A DNA stretch of 64,000 bases from Anthostomella pinea (taxonomy: Eukaryota > Ascomycota > Sordariomycetes > Xylariales > Xylariaceae): contig CAUWAG010000020.1 in assembly GCA_963556695.1 (NCBI GenBank), positions 5,394,001-5,458,000 on the forward strand, in the 5' to 3' direction. Below are positions 37,363 through 47,833 of this stretch, piece by piece. Made by a program: the position numbers and the translations under genes. Every line of letters begins with the position of its first letter. The first letter of the stretch is position 1. The notes under the pieces were generated by a model. The model worked only from the letters and a program-made list of their open reading frames with translations, did no database searches and was not told the origin of the DNA.

Positions 37363-37386
37363 TGGATGGATGGATGGATGGATGAT
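37363..37386. repeat. Tetranucleotide microsatellite (GGAT)n
   Basis: About six copies of GGAT in a row. Confidence 0.9.
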
Positions 37387-37482
37387 GGTAGCACGGCCGG
37401 GGGTTATGGGACTGTCTGTTTGGGAGCGGTAGTTTGAAGGTGCTGGTAACGACATACTTGGACGTTTGGTTGTTTCGTATAT

Positions 37483-37515
37483 AATATATACCTATATATA
37501 TATATATATATATAT
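37483..37515. repeat. TA-rich dinucleotide microsatellite
   Basis: An almost pure TA run with one CC interruption. Confidence 0.9.
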
Positions 37516-38930
37516 GCCAGTTTGTTGCCGCCGTCGTGATAAAGCGCGGCTCCGGCACTCACGTCGACTTTTCGGGTACTTGGCAAGTTGGCCGTGCCGC
37601 CCTGCCGCCGTCCCAGCTATCTCGGCAGACTCTTCTTCCTGCTGGGTTCCCCAGATTGATCACCGGTAGATCAATACGGGGGAGCCAATTGAACCAATCG
37701 AGGATGGAAGGGACCGGGACCGGGGACCTGAGCCGCCAACCTGCCGAATACCCGAACGCCAGGTGGTAACTGGTGGGTTGGTTGCTGCTACGGTACTCAG
37801 GCGGGACGGGACCTGAGGTGTGTCTGCTCGGGATCCCGGAACTCAGCCTCGGTTGGGGATGGGTTGGCGGAGGACTGCTTCTTGTAGTGTCTGTGGCTGT
37901 AGGTATATATATACGTGTATTTGTGTCTGGGCATGCGTGTGTGCGTATGTGAGGTGACACAATCCCCTGCGTCTCGAGATCTCAGATGCGAGATCTGGAC
38001 GGATCTCGCACCACTCCCCCACCCACCTACCCACTTCCCCGGCCATTCAGCCGTTCAGCCGCAACTGGAGCAGGATGGCAGATAGTGAACCTTGTTCAGA
38101 CGTCGGGAGATCTTCAAGATGGGGAGTGAAGAGGAGGGAGTGGAGAAGAGGGGCCTGCCTTGCTTAGGTGTACCGGTACCCGGGCTGCCGGGACGATGGG
38201 GGCCAGGATCCTGGGTGGGGGCCGCATCCGTCCTGCCGTCCTAGCCGTCGTCCCGTCTTGAGGCTGAAGCTGAAGCGGCTGGGGATGGATAAGATACGAG
38301 TTTTATCAAATAAAATTTATCGACGGCCTAAACGGCGCATAATTTAGTTGCTAACTTGAGAACAGATCGCAAATCCTTCTGGACAGACGGCGGTATCGAC
38401 GAAAAGAACCTGGCCTAGAAAGACCTCGAGAGACCCGAACAGCTCAGGGTCATCGGCAACCGCAGCCAGTCGTTCTAGATGCGGCCGGGCGGCACGCCGT
38501 CCGTGTCCTTCGCCTACAGTAGAGCTCGGAGCCGGCGTACAGTAACCACAGGCTGTTGTTCCCGTCGGCCTAGGAGCACGGCTTCTTTCTACCAAAAGAC
38601 TTGTACTTAAAGGTTAAGCTAGTTTAATGCATTACAATAACCCTCTTAAAGTGTCCAGTGCACCGTGGCTTAGTGTCTTTAAGCAGGTAGGTATTGGTTT
38701 GGGCCCCACGGAGCTTTCCATGCCTCGGAACGTGACATCCACCTTATACCGTTATACGCAGCGCGTCGCGATAAGAAGACTTCATCGCCGGTCTGTTCGG
38801 CAACTCTCCTCGAGGATTTCTATACATGGGGCTTAGGGTTATTTTAAACGCCATTTGGGGGTATTTAACCATGTACTATATACTACACGTCTAGGCTCAA
38901 CCATGGACCTCGACCAAACAGACAAGCCAC

Positions 38931-39557
38931 TCAGTCCGCCCGACCTCCCCTCTCAACCCGCACAGCAAAGCAACCATGCATAGTCTTATGCACATAACAG
39001 TACTCGGCCGGCTTCCCCAAGGCCAGCATGCGCCCGCACGTCTCGAGCAGCACGCCCCCGTCCACCACGTCCGCGTCGACCATCATATGGCGGCCGTCGA
39101 AGGCGCGCACCGACAACAGCCTCGCGCGCTGCCGGTCGAGCAGCAGCTGGCCCACGTCTTCCGCACCCACCGACTGGCAGCGCGGGTGCAGGTAGATAGG
39201 CGACGCGCCCCGGTAGGGGCTGGAGCCGAGGAATGGGTCGTAGGACAGCAGGAGCATAGCGTCGCCGGCGCGGCTGTCGTGTTGGCAGCGTCGGCAGGGG
39301 ACGGGGCTGTCGTGGGTCTCGAGGAGTGCGGCTGCGGACGCGGCCTCGGTGACGGGGGCCGGGAGGGGGCGCCAGCGGAGGAGGGTCCGAGGGGTTGCTT
39401 CAACTTGCTGATGGGCGGTGCCCTTCTGCGGTGTGGCGTTAGCTGTGGTCCACGGGTGTCTTCGTCCCTGCGGCATGATACATATGTACCGGGCCGTTGG
39501 GTTACTTACGTCGGTGGCGCTCTCGGAGAGGCTGGATATGCTCGGTGTGGAAGTCAT
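38931..39557 (-). CDS. DUF1203 family protein
   Basis: Two exons, 39510-39557 and 38931-39425, give 180 aa. The intron 39426-39509 has donor GTAAGT and acceptor CGCAG; reading through it would leave an open frame with an unrelated insert, so splicing is preferred. Residues from about 55 on show the DUF1203 pattern: PCRRCQ, then MLLLSYDPFLGSSPYRGASP, IYLHPRCQ, LLSVRAFDGRHMMVDADVVD and a C-terminal GCFAVRVERG. The family is widespread in bacteria and patchy in fungi and its function is unknown; conserved Cys and His residues hint at metal binding, but this is only inference. A short Ser-rich N-terminal extension is specific to this copy. Confidence 0.8.
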   Translation of the reverse strand: MTSTPSISSLSESATDVSNPTARYICIMPQGRRHPWTTANATPQKGTAHQQVEATPRTLLRWRPLPAPVTEAASAAALLETHDSPVPCRRCQHDSRAGDAMLLLSYDPFLGSSPYRGASPIYLHPRCQSVGAEDVGQLLLDRQRARLLSVRAFDGRHMMVDADVVDGGVLLETCGRMLALGKPAEYCYVHKTMHGCFAVRVERGGRAD

Positions 39558-40202
39558 AATGTGCAGTAGTCAGGGTGAAAGCTATATTGGGTTAACTGAA
39601 GATGTGATGATAATAGAGCGTGTGTCAAGTCAAGAAATGCTTCAGCATGCCGCATTATCTATACACATGCTCGCGACCGTCTGTCAATCGCGCTGTTCCT
39701 GTCCCTGCTGCTGACGTGACCAGTTAGGGGTACGTTGCTCGGACAATTGGCCAAGTACGTGTAAGTCCTGGCTGAAGTGACATACTTATCATGTGGTCTA
39801 TTGAGCTCCATGTCATCCAGACAGTCTTCGATGTAGCCAATGATACGCATTGCCATATTATCTTTTACTGCGGCTCTCGGCGAAGTAGGAAATAGATTAC
39901 TCCTCCGCAACATCTGCACTCATGTTATGCCTGCTTGAAGATCCGTGAAGGGGACGAAGGTCATGTACCTCTTGGCGCATTCAAGAAGAGAGGGGGCAGA
40001 ACGTTGCGAATATGACTTGTTTATATTGTGGAAGTAGGTACCTCATACGGATGTTGACGTCTCCTAAACTTCCACCGCCGCGTCCGGATCTGGGCGGATG
40101 AGCATCACAGGAGCCGTACTGTGCTCAAGAATGATGCTTTTCATGGGGATTATGCAACTGAGTTCTCACTTTTGTTGGGTACATACTGGGAGGTAGGTGG
40201 CT
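39558..40202. other. Intergenic, no gene supported
   Basis: About 0.65 kb between two minus-strand genes; probable promoter of the DUF1203 gene and 3' end of the Ada-like gene. Nothing else was seen. Confidence 0.4.
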
Positions 40203-41132
40203 TCAGATGGCTCGTAAAGTCAATAGTGCCGGGTCAAGAGATTCATCAGGCCCCTGACTCCATCCCACGTCCATAGTCGAATGCATAGCCGGCCCCGGGA
40301 GTCCCATCCCGCTCAAGTCGAACTCGCCACTCCAAAGAAAGGGGTCAGCACCACCAAGCTCGAATGACTCCAGCTGTAACCCGCAGGCGTCGAAACTGAA
40401 ACCATCCATCATCGTCATCATCATGGAATCGCCCAAGTTGAAATCCCCCAAAGCATTCATCTGTGCATCGAACCCATCATCCACAGCAACGCCCGCAACG
40501 AAAGCATCACCCCCAGAACCAGACTCAGCAGCCCCTCCACAATGCCTACCAGGATCCTGCACTGCATGCACAAACCCCGGCGTTATCCCCATCACCCGCT
40601 TGAACAATCCGCGGAAGTACCGCCCCGAAAGCCCAACATGCCCCGCCACATCCAAAAGCCGCACCACCGCCCTCCCATCCCCATCCCCTGCGCGCTCAGG
40701 CATATACGCACACGCGGCCGCGACCGCCCCCCGCGCGGTCTGGTCCTGCGACGGGAACCCTCCCGCGCCCACACCCGCGCTGTACGGCCTGCAGCGACGG
40801 CAGGCGCGGAACCCAGCGGCCTTGGCAGCGGCGGCGCTGTCGAAGTACCGCACGTTGGCGCGCCGGGGGCGGCGCGACGGGCAGCTGGGGAGGCAGAAGA
40901 TGTGGGTTGAGAGCACGGCGTAGAGGAAGGAGGATGTGGGGGCGTGCGCTAGGACGAGCTGCCAGCGCGCGTCGTCGTTGTCATTTGCGGACGGCATCGC
41001 GGCGCTCTGACGTGTAGTGGGCTTTGGGGGGTGGCGGGGGATTGCGATGGTGCTGTTCGGGGCCATTTTGTCTGGTGGTTTGGGATAGTGAAAGGCCTTA
41101 TGGGGTTGTGATGGTACGGAATTTTGAGCCAA
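40203..41132 (-). CDS. Ada-type zinc-binding / AraC-HTH transcription regulator
   Basis: A single-exon gene of 309 aa; a shorter start at Met46 is possible. Residues about 52-116 match the N-terminal metal-binding domain of bacterial Ada: IFCLPSCPSRRPRRANVRYF, then AAGFRACRRCRP. The four ligands Cys80, Cys84, Cys111 and Cys114 have exactly the spacing of E. coli Ada (38, 42, 69, 72). A helix-turn-helix of AraC type follows (LLDVAGHVGLSGRYFRGLFKRVMGITPGFVHA). There is no PCHR methyltransferase domain. The C-terminal half is acidic and Met/Gly-rich, perhaps an activation region. In E. coli the first cysteine takes a methyl group from DNA phosphotriesters and switches the protein to an activator. 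A similar alkylation-sensing role here is inferred. Bacterial origin by ancient transfer is likely. Confidence 0.8.
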   Translation of the reverse strand: MAQNSVPSQPHKAFHYPKPPDKMAPNSTIAIPRHPPKPTTRQSAAMPSANDNDDARWQLVLAHAPTSSFLYAVLSTHIFCLPSCPSRRPRRANVRYFDSAAAAKAAGFRACRRCRPYSAGVGAGGFPSQDQTARGAVAAACAYMPERAGDGDGRAVVRLLDVAGHVGLSGRYFRGLFKRVMGITPGFVHAVQDPGRHCGGAAESGSGGDAFVAGVAVDDGFDAQMNALGDFNLGDSMMMTMMDGFSFDACGLQLESFELGGADPFLWSGEFDLSGMGLPGPAMHSTMDVGWSQGPDESLDPALLTLRAI

Positions 41133-41608
41133 GAGAGCTGATGCGAAAGGGGATGAGGGTTTCTGGAATTAGGTAGCTGACGGTTGTTGATTGGTCACTT
41201 TGAAAGCCGCTGCTGACCACTGTAGCGAAACCGTAAGATCCAACATGAGGAATATTAGAGCGCCGCATATTTCTACCTATCCGGGCGAGGGGAGGTTTAA
41301 GACACAGTGTTACAATGATGTTCGCACGATGTTAGGGCTCTAATATCATCGCGAGTAAAAACGGACTTTCTTTAGATTTGAAGTAGCTATTAGGTTTAGA
41401 AGATACAATAACAAAGCTAAACTATGAGTCTTTATCGGTAATTATTAATTATTAAGAGGTTAAAATGGTTATATTCAGCTATTATAGCAAGTTAAAATAG
41501 TTTTTAACTTAATATAATATTATAAGGCTAATATAGTTTTATAGCTAAAAGTAGCAAAATAAAATAAAAGACTTTCAAAACTTATTATAATATAATGTAG
41601 ATGTCAAG
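41133..41608. other. AT-rich intergenic block
   Basis: The left 150 nt are normal and serve as the promoter of the Ada-like gene. From about 41330 the sequence becomes strongly AT-rich, with TATAA/TTAAA runs and no protein-like frame, as in RIP-mutated fungal DNA. This is the left edge of the transposon island. Confidence 0.5.
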
Positions 41609-41820
41609 TATGACGGCCTGCACAGACCTTCCCACATGACAAGCCGATACTTCACAATAAGGGAAGGATCTGACCAGAGGATCCCCTGAAAGGGGCAACC
41701 TCCCACTGTACCTATCTCTCTCTCTCTTCCTTTCCTCTCTAGTCTTGATATTCTCGTCAATAGATTAATAGCTGCTTGCTGCAGGCCATGTCCCAGCTCC
41801 TCAGTATGCTCGCCGTGACA
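41609..41820 (-). repeat. Solo-LTR-like repeat, family B, copy 1
   Basis: 212 nt that match, in reverse complement, the copy at 54312-54523 over the whole length with scattered transitions. Shared sequence includes TGACGGCCTGCA, CCTTCCCACATGACAAGCC, a CT-rich run and TCTTGATATTCTCGTCAATAG. The first two bases are TA instead of the expected TG, a G-to-A change. No target duplication is seen here (TCAAG on the left, GGACT on the right), and the right edge joins a transposase-like tail, so a rearrangement is likely. Confidence 0.75.
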
Positions 41821-41821
41821 G

Positions 41822-41999
41822 GACTCTGAGGAGTCAGAATCAGAAGAATTAGAGGAATTGGAGCCCTCCCTCTGAGGATGAGGGTGTTGCTATGGATAAA
41901 GAGGGTAGTAGCCCGGATGATGAAGATGACGAGCCGATTATGGTGCGTTCTTTGCGCCGTGCAATCCGCCAGCCCGCACGATACCGCGAGAACGATTAG
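41822..41999 (+). pseudogene. Acidic C-terminal tail of a transposase-like protein
   Basis: A plus-strand piece reads DSEESESEELEELEP, shifts frame, then reads DEGVAMDKEGSSPDDEDDEP and VRSLRRAIRQPARYREND before a stop at 41999. An acidic stretch followed by a short basic end with RQPARY is typical of the C-termini of fungal DNA-transposon proteins. The family cannot be fixed from this fragment. It is cut on the left by the LTR-like repeat. Confidence 0.35.
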
Positions 42000-42111
42000 T
42001 ATTGCTAAAAATTTCAAGAAAAGGCGGTTTTAATGATGCACTCGCATTATATATAGCTTTAATTCGGACAGAGTTATCCGTGGGTGCAAGTGTGGCCTTT
42101 TGGTGTGGAAA

Positions 42112-42139
42112 CTGTCCCACATGGGGGGCTGTCCCACAT
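42112..42139. repeat. Short direct repeat, possible transposon end
   Basis: CTGTCCCACAT occurs twice, 17 nt apart, directly before the start codon of the PTH11-like pseudogene. It could be the outer end of the DNA transposon whose tail lies at 41822-41999. Confidence 0.4.
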
Positions 42140-42155
42140 CTAGATCCCCGCCGTT

Positions 42156-43243
42156 ATGGCGTACGACCTACCCACCGAGCTCTTTACCGAGCTTGCTGTC
42201 GGTATGATCATTTTCGCGGTCAGGTTCTACGCACGTTGGAAGTCGGCCGGCTTTGGTGGCTTTGGCCTGGACGACGCAATCGCCGGTTGCGCAGTTGTAG
42301 GTGTTGACCGCAAGGAGCAATCCATCGACGTCAACGAACTGACTCTGTTTGGATAGGTGTTTTGGATCCTGGAAGCTACCTTCCTCTATACCTGTGGTAT
42401 GTTTGGCTTCAAAGCGTTCAGTCGAGCTCGTTTTGGGGAGTTCAACATTGGTTCCGATGGCAGCGTGCTGATATCAAGACAAGGCCTCCTCGGCAACAAT
42501 ATCGGTCCTGCAGGGAAGGCGTGTTAGATGTAGTCGGGCGAATACGGACATCGGATGGGAGTTGCTGGCTTGACTCACACAACGTCCAGGATCGTGATAA
42601 TGATGTAGTTTCCCTTTCGAACTGTACAGGTATCTGTATAACGGTGAGCAGAGGGCTGAGAGAGGCGAGCCAGTGTCCCTTACCACTGGGAAACGGCTTG
42701 ATCTGCCACGTCTTGTGGGTTGGAAAACAGGAGAAGATGTGCCAGAACACCCTGGTCATGCTCTTCTCCTCGGGCCTCTTCGTCATGGTGTGCGCCATCA
42801 TCCGAGCCTACTACTCCCTAAGCAACATCCAGAACCTCAGTGTGGCGCTCGGCTAGGCCTCGCGCGAGATCCTCGTCGCGTCTGTCGTGGTCAACGCGCC
42901 GGCCATCAAGCCCCTCGTCGGCGACGCGAGGCACAAGCTGAGCGAGCTGAGCAGCGGCGGCTGGCGCAGGACGGCGTACGGTAACTGGTCGAACCTCGGC
43001 GGCTCGGCGCACAACAAAAGCCAGGTGGGCGATAATATGGAGAACTTCAAGGCGCTCGCGTCGAGCAGTAGCCGCAAGCGCGGGTCCGCGTACATGATGT
43101 CGAACGTTGGGCGCATGCCCGCTCCGGGCGAAAGTCAGGATCATATCAACGCGGTGGCCGATGGGGACGACAGCAGCACCGATGGCAACAGGAAGGAAAT
43201 GGGGATCATGGTCACGAGGGAGGTTGCGTTGTGTATCAAATAG
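42156..43243 (+). pseudogene. PTH11-like rhodopsin-domain membrane protein, rearranged and broken
   Basis: Starts MAYDLPTELFTELAVGMIIF with RFYARWK and GLDDAIAGCAVV, the usual first helices of fungal rhodopsin-domain (PTH11-related) proteins. An intron 42297-42356 (donor GTAGGT, acceptor GGATAG) leads to VFWILEATFLYTCG and FNIGSDGS. The central part (about 42470-42640) makes no sense on this strand but reads correctly on the opposite one, including an intron. The plus strand then resumes with LVMLFSSGLFVMVCAIIRAYYS, a TAG at 42854-42856 where a Trp codon is expected (ALG-stop-ASRE), VVVNAPAIKPLV and a disordered tail to 43243. Related proteins have seven membrane helices and are often expanded in plant-associated fungi. 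The gene is dead. Confidence 0.7.
42470..42640 (-). other. Inverted internal segment of the PTH11-like pseudogene
   Basis: On the minus strand this segment reads CTVRKGNYIIITILDVV, a GTGAGT donor, a CTAAC branch point, a CTGCAG acceptor and then TDIVAE. That matches the expected central helix of the same protein family (DNCTVRxGN...ILDVVTDI). The frame is kept across the intron (GTTGT joined to GACC). Breakpoints are estimated to within about 20 nt. Confidence 0.6.
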
Positions 43244-44575
43244 GCCGCTGGCGTTCTTGTTTCTTTAGGGCCTATGGGTGTATTCATCTAGGGGGAACAC
43301 GGCCTGTAGAAAAGTAATAATGAACTTTGTCATGGTACAAGGAGACGGTAGAGCTCAAGCCTAACCAACCCATACACATCTCTTCTGTATTGCCTTAATG
43401 TGTTGGCAGCGGGAATCCAATATCGAAGCGGAACTCCTGACTGGACTTCCGTACAGGATCAGTAATACGCTGCCCCAACCACCACACAGCGCATTCAGCA
43501 ATATCCATGGTCCAATGGAACCACGGGCAATTTGCGCAGGTGACCTGCAGAATTTCTGCCGGATACTACCTTATAGCTGCTGGAGGTATGGAAAGGGGTA
43601 TACTTCACATATAGAAAGTCATAGGGACTAATGGCAGGACTGAGGAAGCTGTGAGATCGCACTTGCTGCTTTTGCGTCTGAAGAGCATATCGCTTCATGG
43701 AGCTCAGGCTCAACATTGACCATGCGGTTTGGCGGCTGAAGCTATCAGACGCGACACCGAGAGGCTCACACTCGGCAACCGAGACGCAACATCGTCATCA
43801 TCAGTGACTGGTGGTGTTACCAACCATTCTGCTTTCCTTCAGCCGTCGATAACGGTCAGCGTCTCTCCCCCGGCCCCCGGGGCTTTTCATGTGCATACCT
43901 TTATGCAACATCATGCATGGCTCGGCAAACTGGACCCAAGTAACCCCAAGCCCCCGGTCCATGACAAGCAGGCAGAGGGGTCTAAGCGTCCAGCAGGTGC
44001 ATGCTTTATCCTGCCAATGGTCATCTTGCCCGCTCAGAGATAGTCACACATGATGGGACGAAGACGATATTTATCGATATTGTACAACCTCCCGGAGAAT
44101 ATTGACGTCTGAGCGGCGCTGGAACCGATACAGGCCGAAGGGGGGTTCGCGGGGATCCAAGAACTTGACCCTCTGCTTGTCCTCTTCTGGCACCGACTAC
44201 AGTATTTCATCATACTAGTCCACACAGTACCTGCTTCAGGCACGCACCTGAATCTCTGGTCCCTTGCCGTATGTTGCATCACGTTGCTCCAGACGCGTGA
44301 CTGATGAGGGGTGACATGGAAACGAGGTAAGATCGGCAATCTTGACCGGAGGCAGGCGAGCGGCAACGGCACGGCAGCGGCAGACGTTTCCAGATGTCGA
44401 GGTGTTTAAGCGTGTGTTTCCTACTCAGTGCTCACCTGTGTAAGGGTATCGCATACTAAGTTTCGGGTTGTAACTCAGCTTCGACAGTGACGCTGACCGG
44501 CTCTCAACTCGTCAACTCACAATATCAACAAACCAAGCGGCCCTCGAATGTGTTCCCTGCCTACGTACAGAAAAT
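43244..44575. other. Intergenic, no gene supported
   Basis: About 1.3 kb of normal base composition between the pseudogene and the O-methyltransferase gene. Short open frames (for example 43729-44043) lack recognisable features. The right end must carry the O-methyltransferase promoter. Confidence 0.35.
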
Positions 44576-45925
44576 ATGGCGGACGTAGAAGCTCTGTGCA
44601 ATGAGCTCTCAGAGCAAGTTAAAGCGCTGCGCGGCGGTTCCGAGGCCGCGAGAAGACGAGCCACCGCAGCCGCAAGGCGGATCATAACGGAGATCAGCGA
44701 CCCGGAAGAGATGATCGAGCAGCAGTCGATTGTGGTACGTTCCCGTGTCATAAAGCAGAGAGAGTTTCAAAGCTAGCTTCTGAACAACCTCACAGCTAGC
44801 CGAGATGGCCTGTATCCGGATGTACATAGCCTGGGGGTTCTTCGACAAGATCCCCGCCGAGGGTTCCGTGTCGTACGCCGAGCTCGCATCGTCCATCAAC
44901 GCCAGCGAGTCGCTCGTGCGCCGCATGGGCCAGATGCTCGTGGCGACGGGGATGCTGAAGCGGCCGCAGCCGGACCACGTGGCGCTCTCGCGGCTCGCGC
45001 CGACCTTCAAGACGGACACGTTCGACGGCTGCCACTTCACCATGATGACGGACGAGTTCCAGCCCGCGTACCAGGCCTTCCCGGGCTTCTTCGAGAAATA
45101 CGGCGCCCAGGTGCCCGAGGGCGAGACCAAGGTCCCGTTCTGCTTCCCCGACGGCGTCGACGGCAAGTTGACGTACTGGGAGCTGATCGCGAAGCGTGGG
45201 GAGGGCAACGTCGATCGGTTTGGGCGCGCCATGCAGGGGCTCCAGACCCACGCGTGGCCGTACACTGGAATCTACGACTTTAGCTGGATCGCGGAGTACG
45301 CGCAGACGAATTCTGAGAGGCCGCTGCTGCTGGACATTGGAGGCGGGCAGGGCCAGATGATACGCGCGGTACTGGAGGAGACGCCTGCCATCCCGCGGAA
45401 CAGGTGCTACCTCCAAGACCGACCCGAAGTCATCGGGCCCGTGAAGGAGTCGTCCGCCAACGACCCCGTCATGAAGGACGTGCAGAAGTTGGTGGTCAAC
45501 TTCCACAAGGAACAGCCGGTCAAGGGTATGTACACCAAGAACAAAATCCGATATGCCTGTCTGTGTCATATCCCAGCCAGCTACTGACCTAACCGCGTAA
45601 CACAGGCGCTCTCGTGTACCTCATCCGCCGCTGCATCCACGACTACACAGACGAGGACAGCGTCAAGGTCCTCACGATCCTGGCCAACGCGCTGCCGGCG
45701 GACGAACCGCGCGCACGCGTCCTCATCAACGACCAGATCAACACCGAGGACCCAACGCCCTTCGTAGCCGCCTACGACTTGCTGATGCTGACCATAGCGT
45801 CCATGGAGCGGTCGGAGAAGCAGTTTGCGGACCTTGCGGCGCGGGCGGGACTGGAGGTCGTCAAGGTCCACATGAAGGAGGGGACTATGTGCGGTGTCGT
45901 CGAGTGCAAGAAGGCTGGTGTTTGA
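44576..45925 (+). CDS. O-methyltransferase (plant/fungal natural-product type)
   Basis: Three exons, 44576-44734, 44796-45525 and 45606-45925, give 402 aa. The N-terminal winged-helix dimerisation part contains MYIAWGFFDKIPAEGSVSY and SLVRRMGQMLVATGML. The SAM-binding motif LLLDIGGGQGQM is at about 230-241. RRCIHDYTDED holds the expected catalytic histidine (about His308) with Tyr instead of the commoner Trp in HDW. DQINTEDP and KVHMKEG are further family blocks. Such enzymes methylate phenolic hydroxyls of polyketides and similar compounds. No polyketide synthase or other biosynthetic gene is in the window, so it looks like an orphan tailoring enzyme. It is intact although it sits between transposon blocks; exon 2 and 3 are GC-rich, unlike the surroundings. 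Confidence 0.88.
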
Positions 45926-46640
45926 GTCGTATGCATCGGTTGAGGTTCCTATGACCGTGGACCGCTCGTGGGGACGGATGGGAATACTATACTTAGTAGT
46001 CCACTCAGGAGTAGATGGACTTACATAGATACAACGGCAATCCGTTCCCAATCTTTGAAGATGTATCATCTCAACCTCATCTCTTAGGGTTAGAAGGTCG
46101 GTAGTGCGAAGACTTGTGTTACTTCGTACGGAACTTATGCTATAAGCCCAAACTCAATCGAGCAGCTCATGATTCGACAGTCGTACTCAAATTCAAGTTG
46201 AAGTGTTGAAGACCCTGCGGGGCTGGCTTGAATTAATGAGCGAAAGCACGGGTCAGATTGGACTGTCCGCACACATGGATTCCGCGACACTGTCGGAAGG
46301 CTCCGGGCGCAACTTCTCGAGGACTCACGCTTCAGCCTTCCGAATCAGAAGTACACCATAAAATATAAAATCTCTGACATGCGGTAAGACAGCAACATCT
46401 ACACGAAGCCTTCTTTAGATACGGGATTTTGTCCTGGCCGAAAATCCAATATGGCAAGTCCAACAGTAACTCTCCACCTTATCCCCGGTTCAAGCTCCCT
46501 TTTCCCACACATCCTGCTCCGATACTGCAACATCCCCTTCAACATTTAGATCCACTCGCCTTCCAATATCGCAATAGCCAAGTTAGCAGGCATCAACGCG
46601 AAGAATCAAGTCCCCGTCTTATATTGTATGGCATGCAAGC
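45926..46640. other. Intergenic, no gene supported
   Basis: About 0.7 kb of normal composition downstream of the O-methyltransferase gene. No credible frame was found. Confidence 0.35.
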
Positions 46641-46805
46641 CACAGTGGCTTTTAAGAGGTGGCAGTGCACCAGCGGGGCATCTAGGCCTTTTTGTATGCT
46701 GTAGCACTCTGGTAGTAGATTTTTTACATAATAATAATTTATCAAAAGTATTGAAATATAACGTTTTTAACTATATAAACCTTATTCATGCTATTTAAAA
46801 TGCTT
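46641..46805 (+). repeat. Duplicated segment, copy 1 (see 56783-56940)
   Basis: This segment aligns by eye with 56783-56940 in the same orientation. Shared blocks include GGCATxTAGG, GATGTAGCAC / GCTGTAGCAC, and TTCAACTATATxA...TCATTCA-like sequence, with many C-to-T and G-to-A differences. Copy 2 leads directly into a glutathione S-transferase relic, so both may come from one host sequence or one transposon end. Confidence 0.45.
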
Positions 46806-47550
46806 TAAGCATGGCTTAAAACTGCCTTATTATATATTTGTTTTATATTTTTAATAAATGTATTACTGTTGGATTAAAGGTGAGCACAGAGGGCACCTTG
46901 ATAGGTAGACACCGGAACCTAGTTGTTCCGTCCCGATCCAGCCCCCTCTGGCACAAAACTGCCACGGTTGCACAAGGACACTCCAGACACACAGGATACA
47001 CACACACACTTCAACCTCACGATTGGCTCAAATCTGACAATTACGGGGTTTATAACGGTTATTAGTCGACTATCAATTAAATCAATCTAGGGCGAAATAT
47101 TTTGCTTGATAGCGCTAGCGCCGACGCTAATGCCGATAATAATCGCCTGATCTATGTAATATGCCGTTTTATACTGACAACGATCTTTCTTTTAATTTTA
47201 ACGTTGAATCGTTACTATAAACTCACATTATTTACTTATCAGTTTATTTTGAATATTCATAACCTATACCATAAAGACGCATTAATATAATTTTTGCAAC
47301 TTATATAATTTAATAATTTATTCTTTAATATCGTCATATATCTTATTAACTTGAATCTTTTTATATCTCTTCATTATACGATTAATACATTTACTTTTAA
47401 TGTTTGCCATAACAGATATAATTTAAATTTTTGAAAAATTTAGTAAATTTTATTATCAATATTTTTTTACTTGTTATTTTTAATAAAATTAACAAATAAG
47501 AAATTTCGGTTAATATATGAAATATTAAAACGTATTAAAAATACGTTATT
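46806..47550. other. AT-rich block left of the copia element
   Basis: Very AT-rich DNA with no credible gene. A less AT-rich patch at about 46870-47060 looks like a fragment of another repeat, but I could not identify it. Confidence 0.5.
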
Positions 47551-47753
47551 TGTTAGAACAGGCTTGAACAATCCATCATAATACTCGAGTATGGGGTCAA
47601 GGTCATGATGTTGCTGATGGTTGGATTGAGAGGTCTAGCTGGACCTGAAGATCTGGCTAAATAACCTCGCAATCCGGTATCTATCTCTTATCTAATTATA
47701 CATGTGGGTCTTGGTATAGATGGTTTGCAGGCTGGAATTGCATAGATCCAACA
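47551..47753 (-). repeat. Copia 3' LTR (family A)
   Basis: 203 nt, matching 53466-53669 directly and 55057-55260 in reverse complement. It begins TGTTAG rather than TGTTGG, a G-to-A transition in a TpG context as expected for RIP. Confidence 0.9.
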
Positions 47754-47833
47754 CAGGATACTCTTTCTTTTATGATTACGATTCTACCAAACCATCCATC
47801 CAGGTGATCTCAATGTTGAACCCAGCCTTCAAC

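Larger units (their letters stand above)
36152..38930. other. Intergenic with simple repeats, no gene supported
   Basis: About 2.8 kb. It holds a degenerate 24-28-nt tandem repeat (36484-36575), an ATGG/GGAT array (37363-37386) and a TA-rich run (37483-37515). The segment 38344-38600 has some protein-like character on both strands, but no frame can be followed without stops. Confidence 0.35.

Noticed and set aside
38344..38600. Protein-like patches on both strands
   Set aside because: Every frame is broken by stops and I recognise no family; too weak to call even a relic.
44796..45569. 257-codon minus-strand open frame
   Set aside because: Antisense shadow of the GC-rich O-methyltransferase exon; no independent features.
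40203..45925. A biosynthetic gene cluster built on the regulator, membrane protein and O-methyltransferase
   Set aside because: The membrane gene is dead, the regulator is of Ada type rather than a cluster-type zinc-cluster factor, and no core synthase is present.
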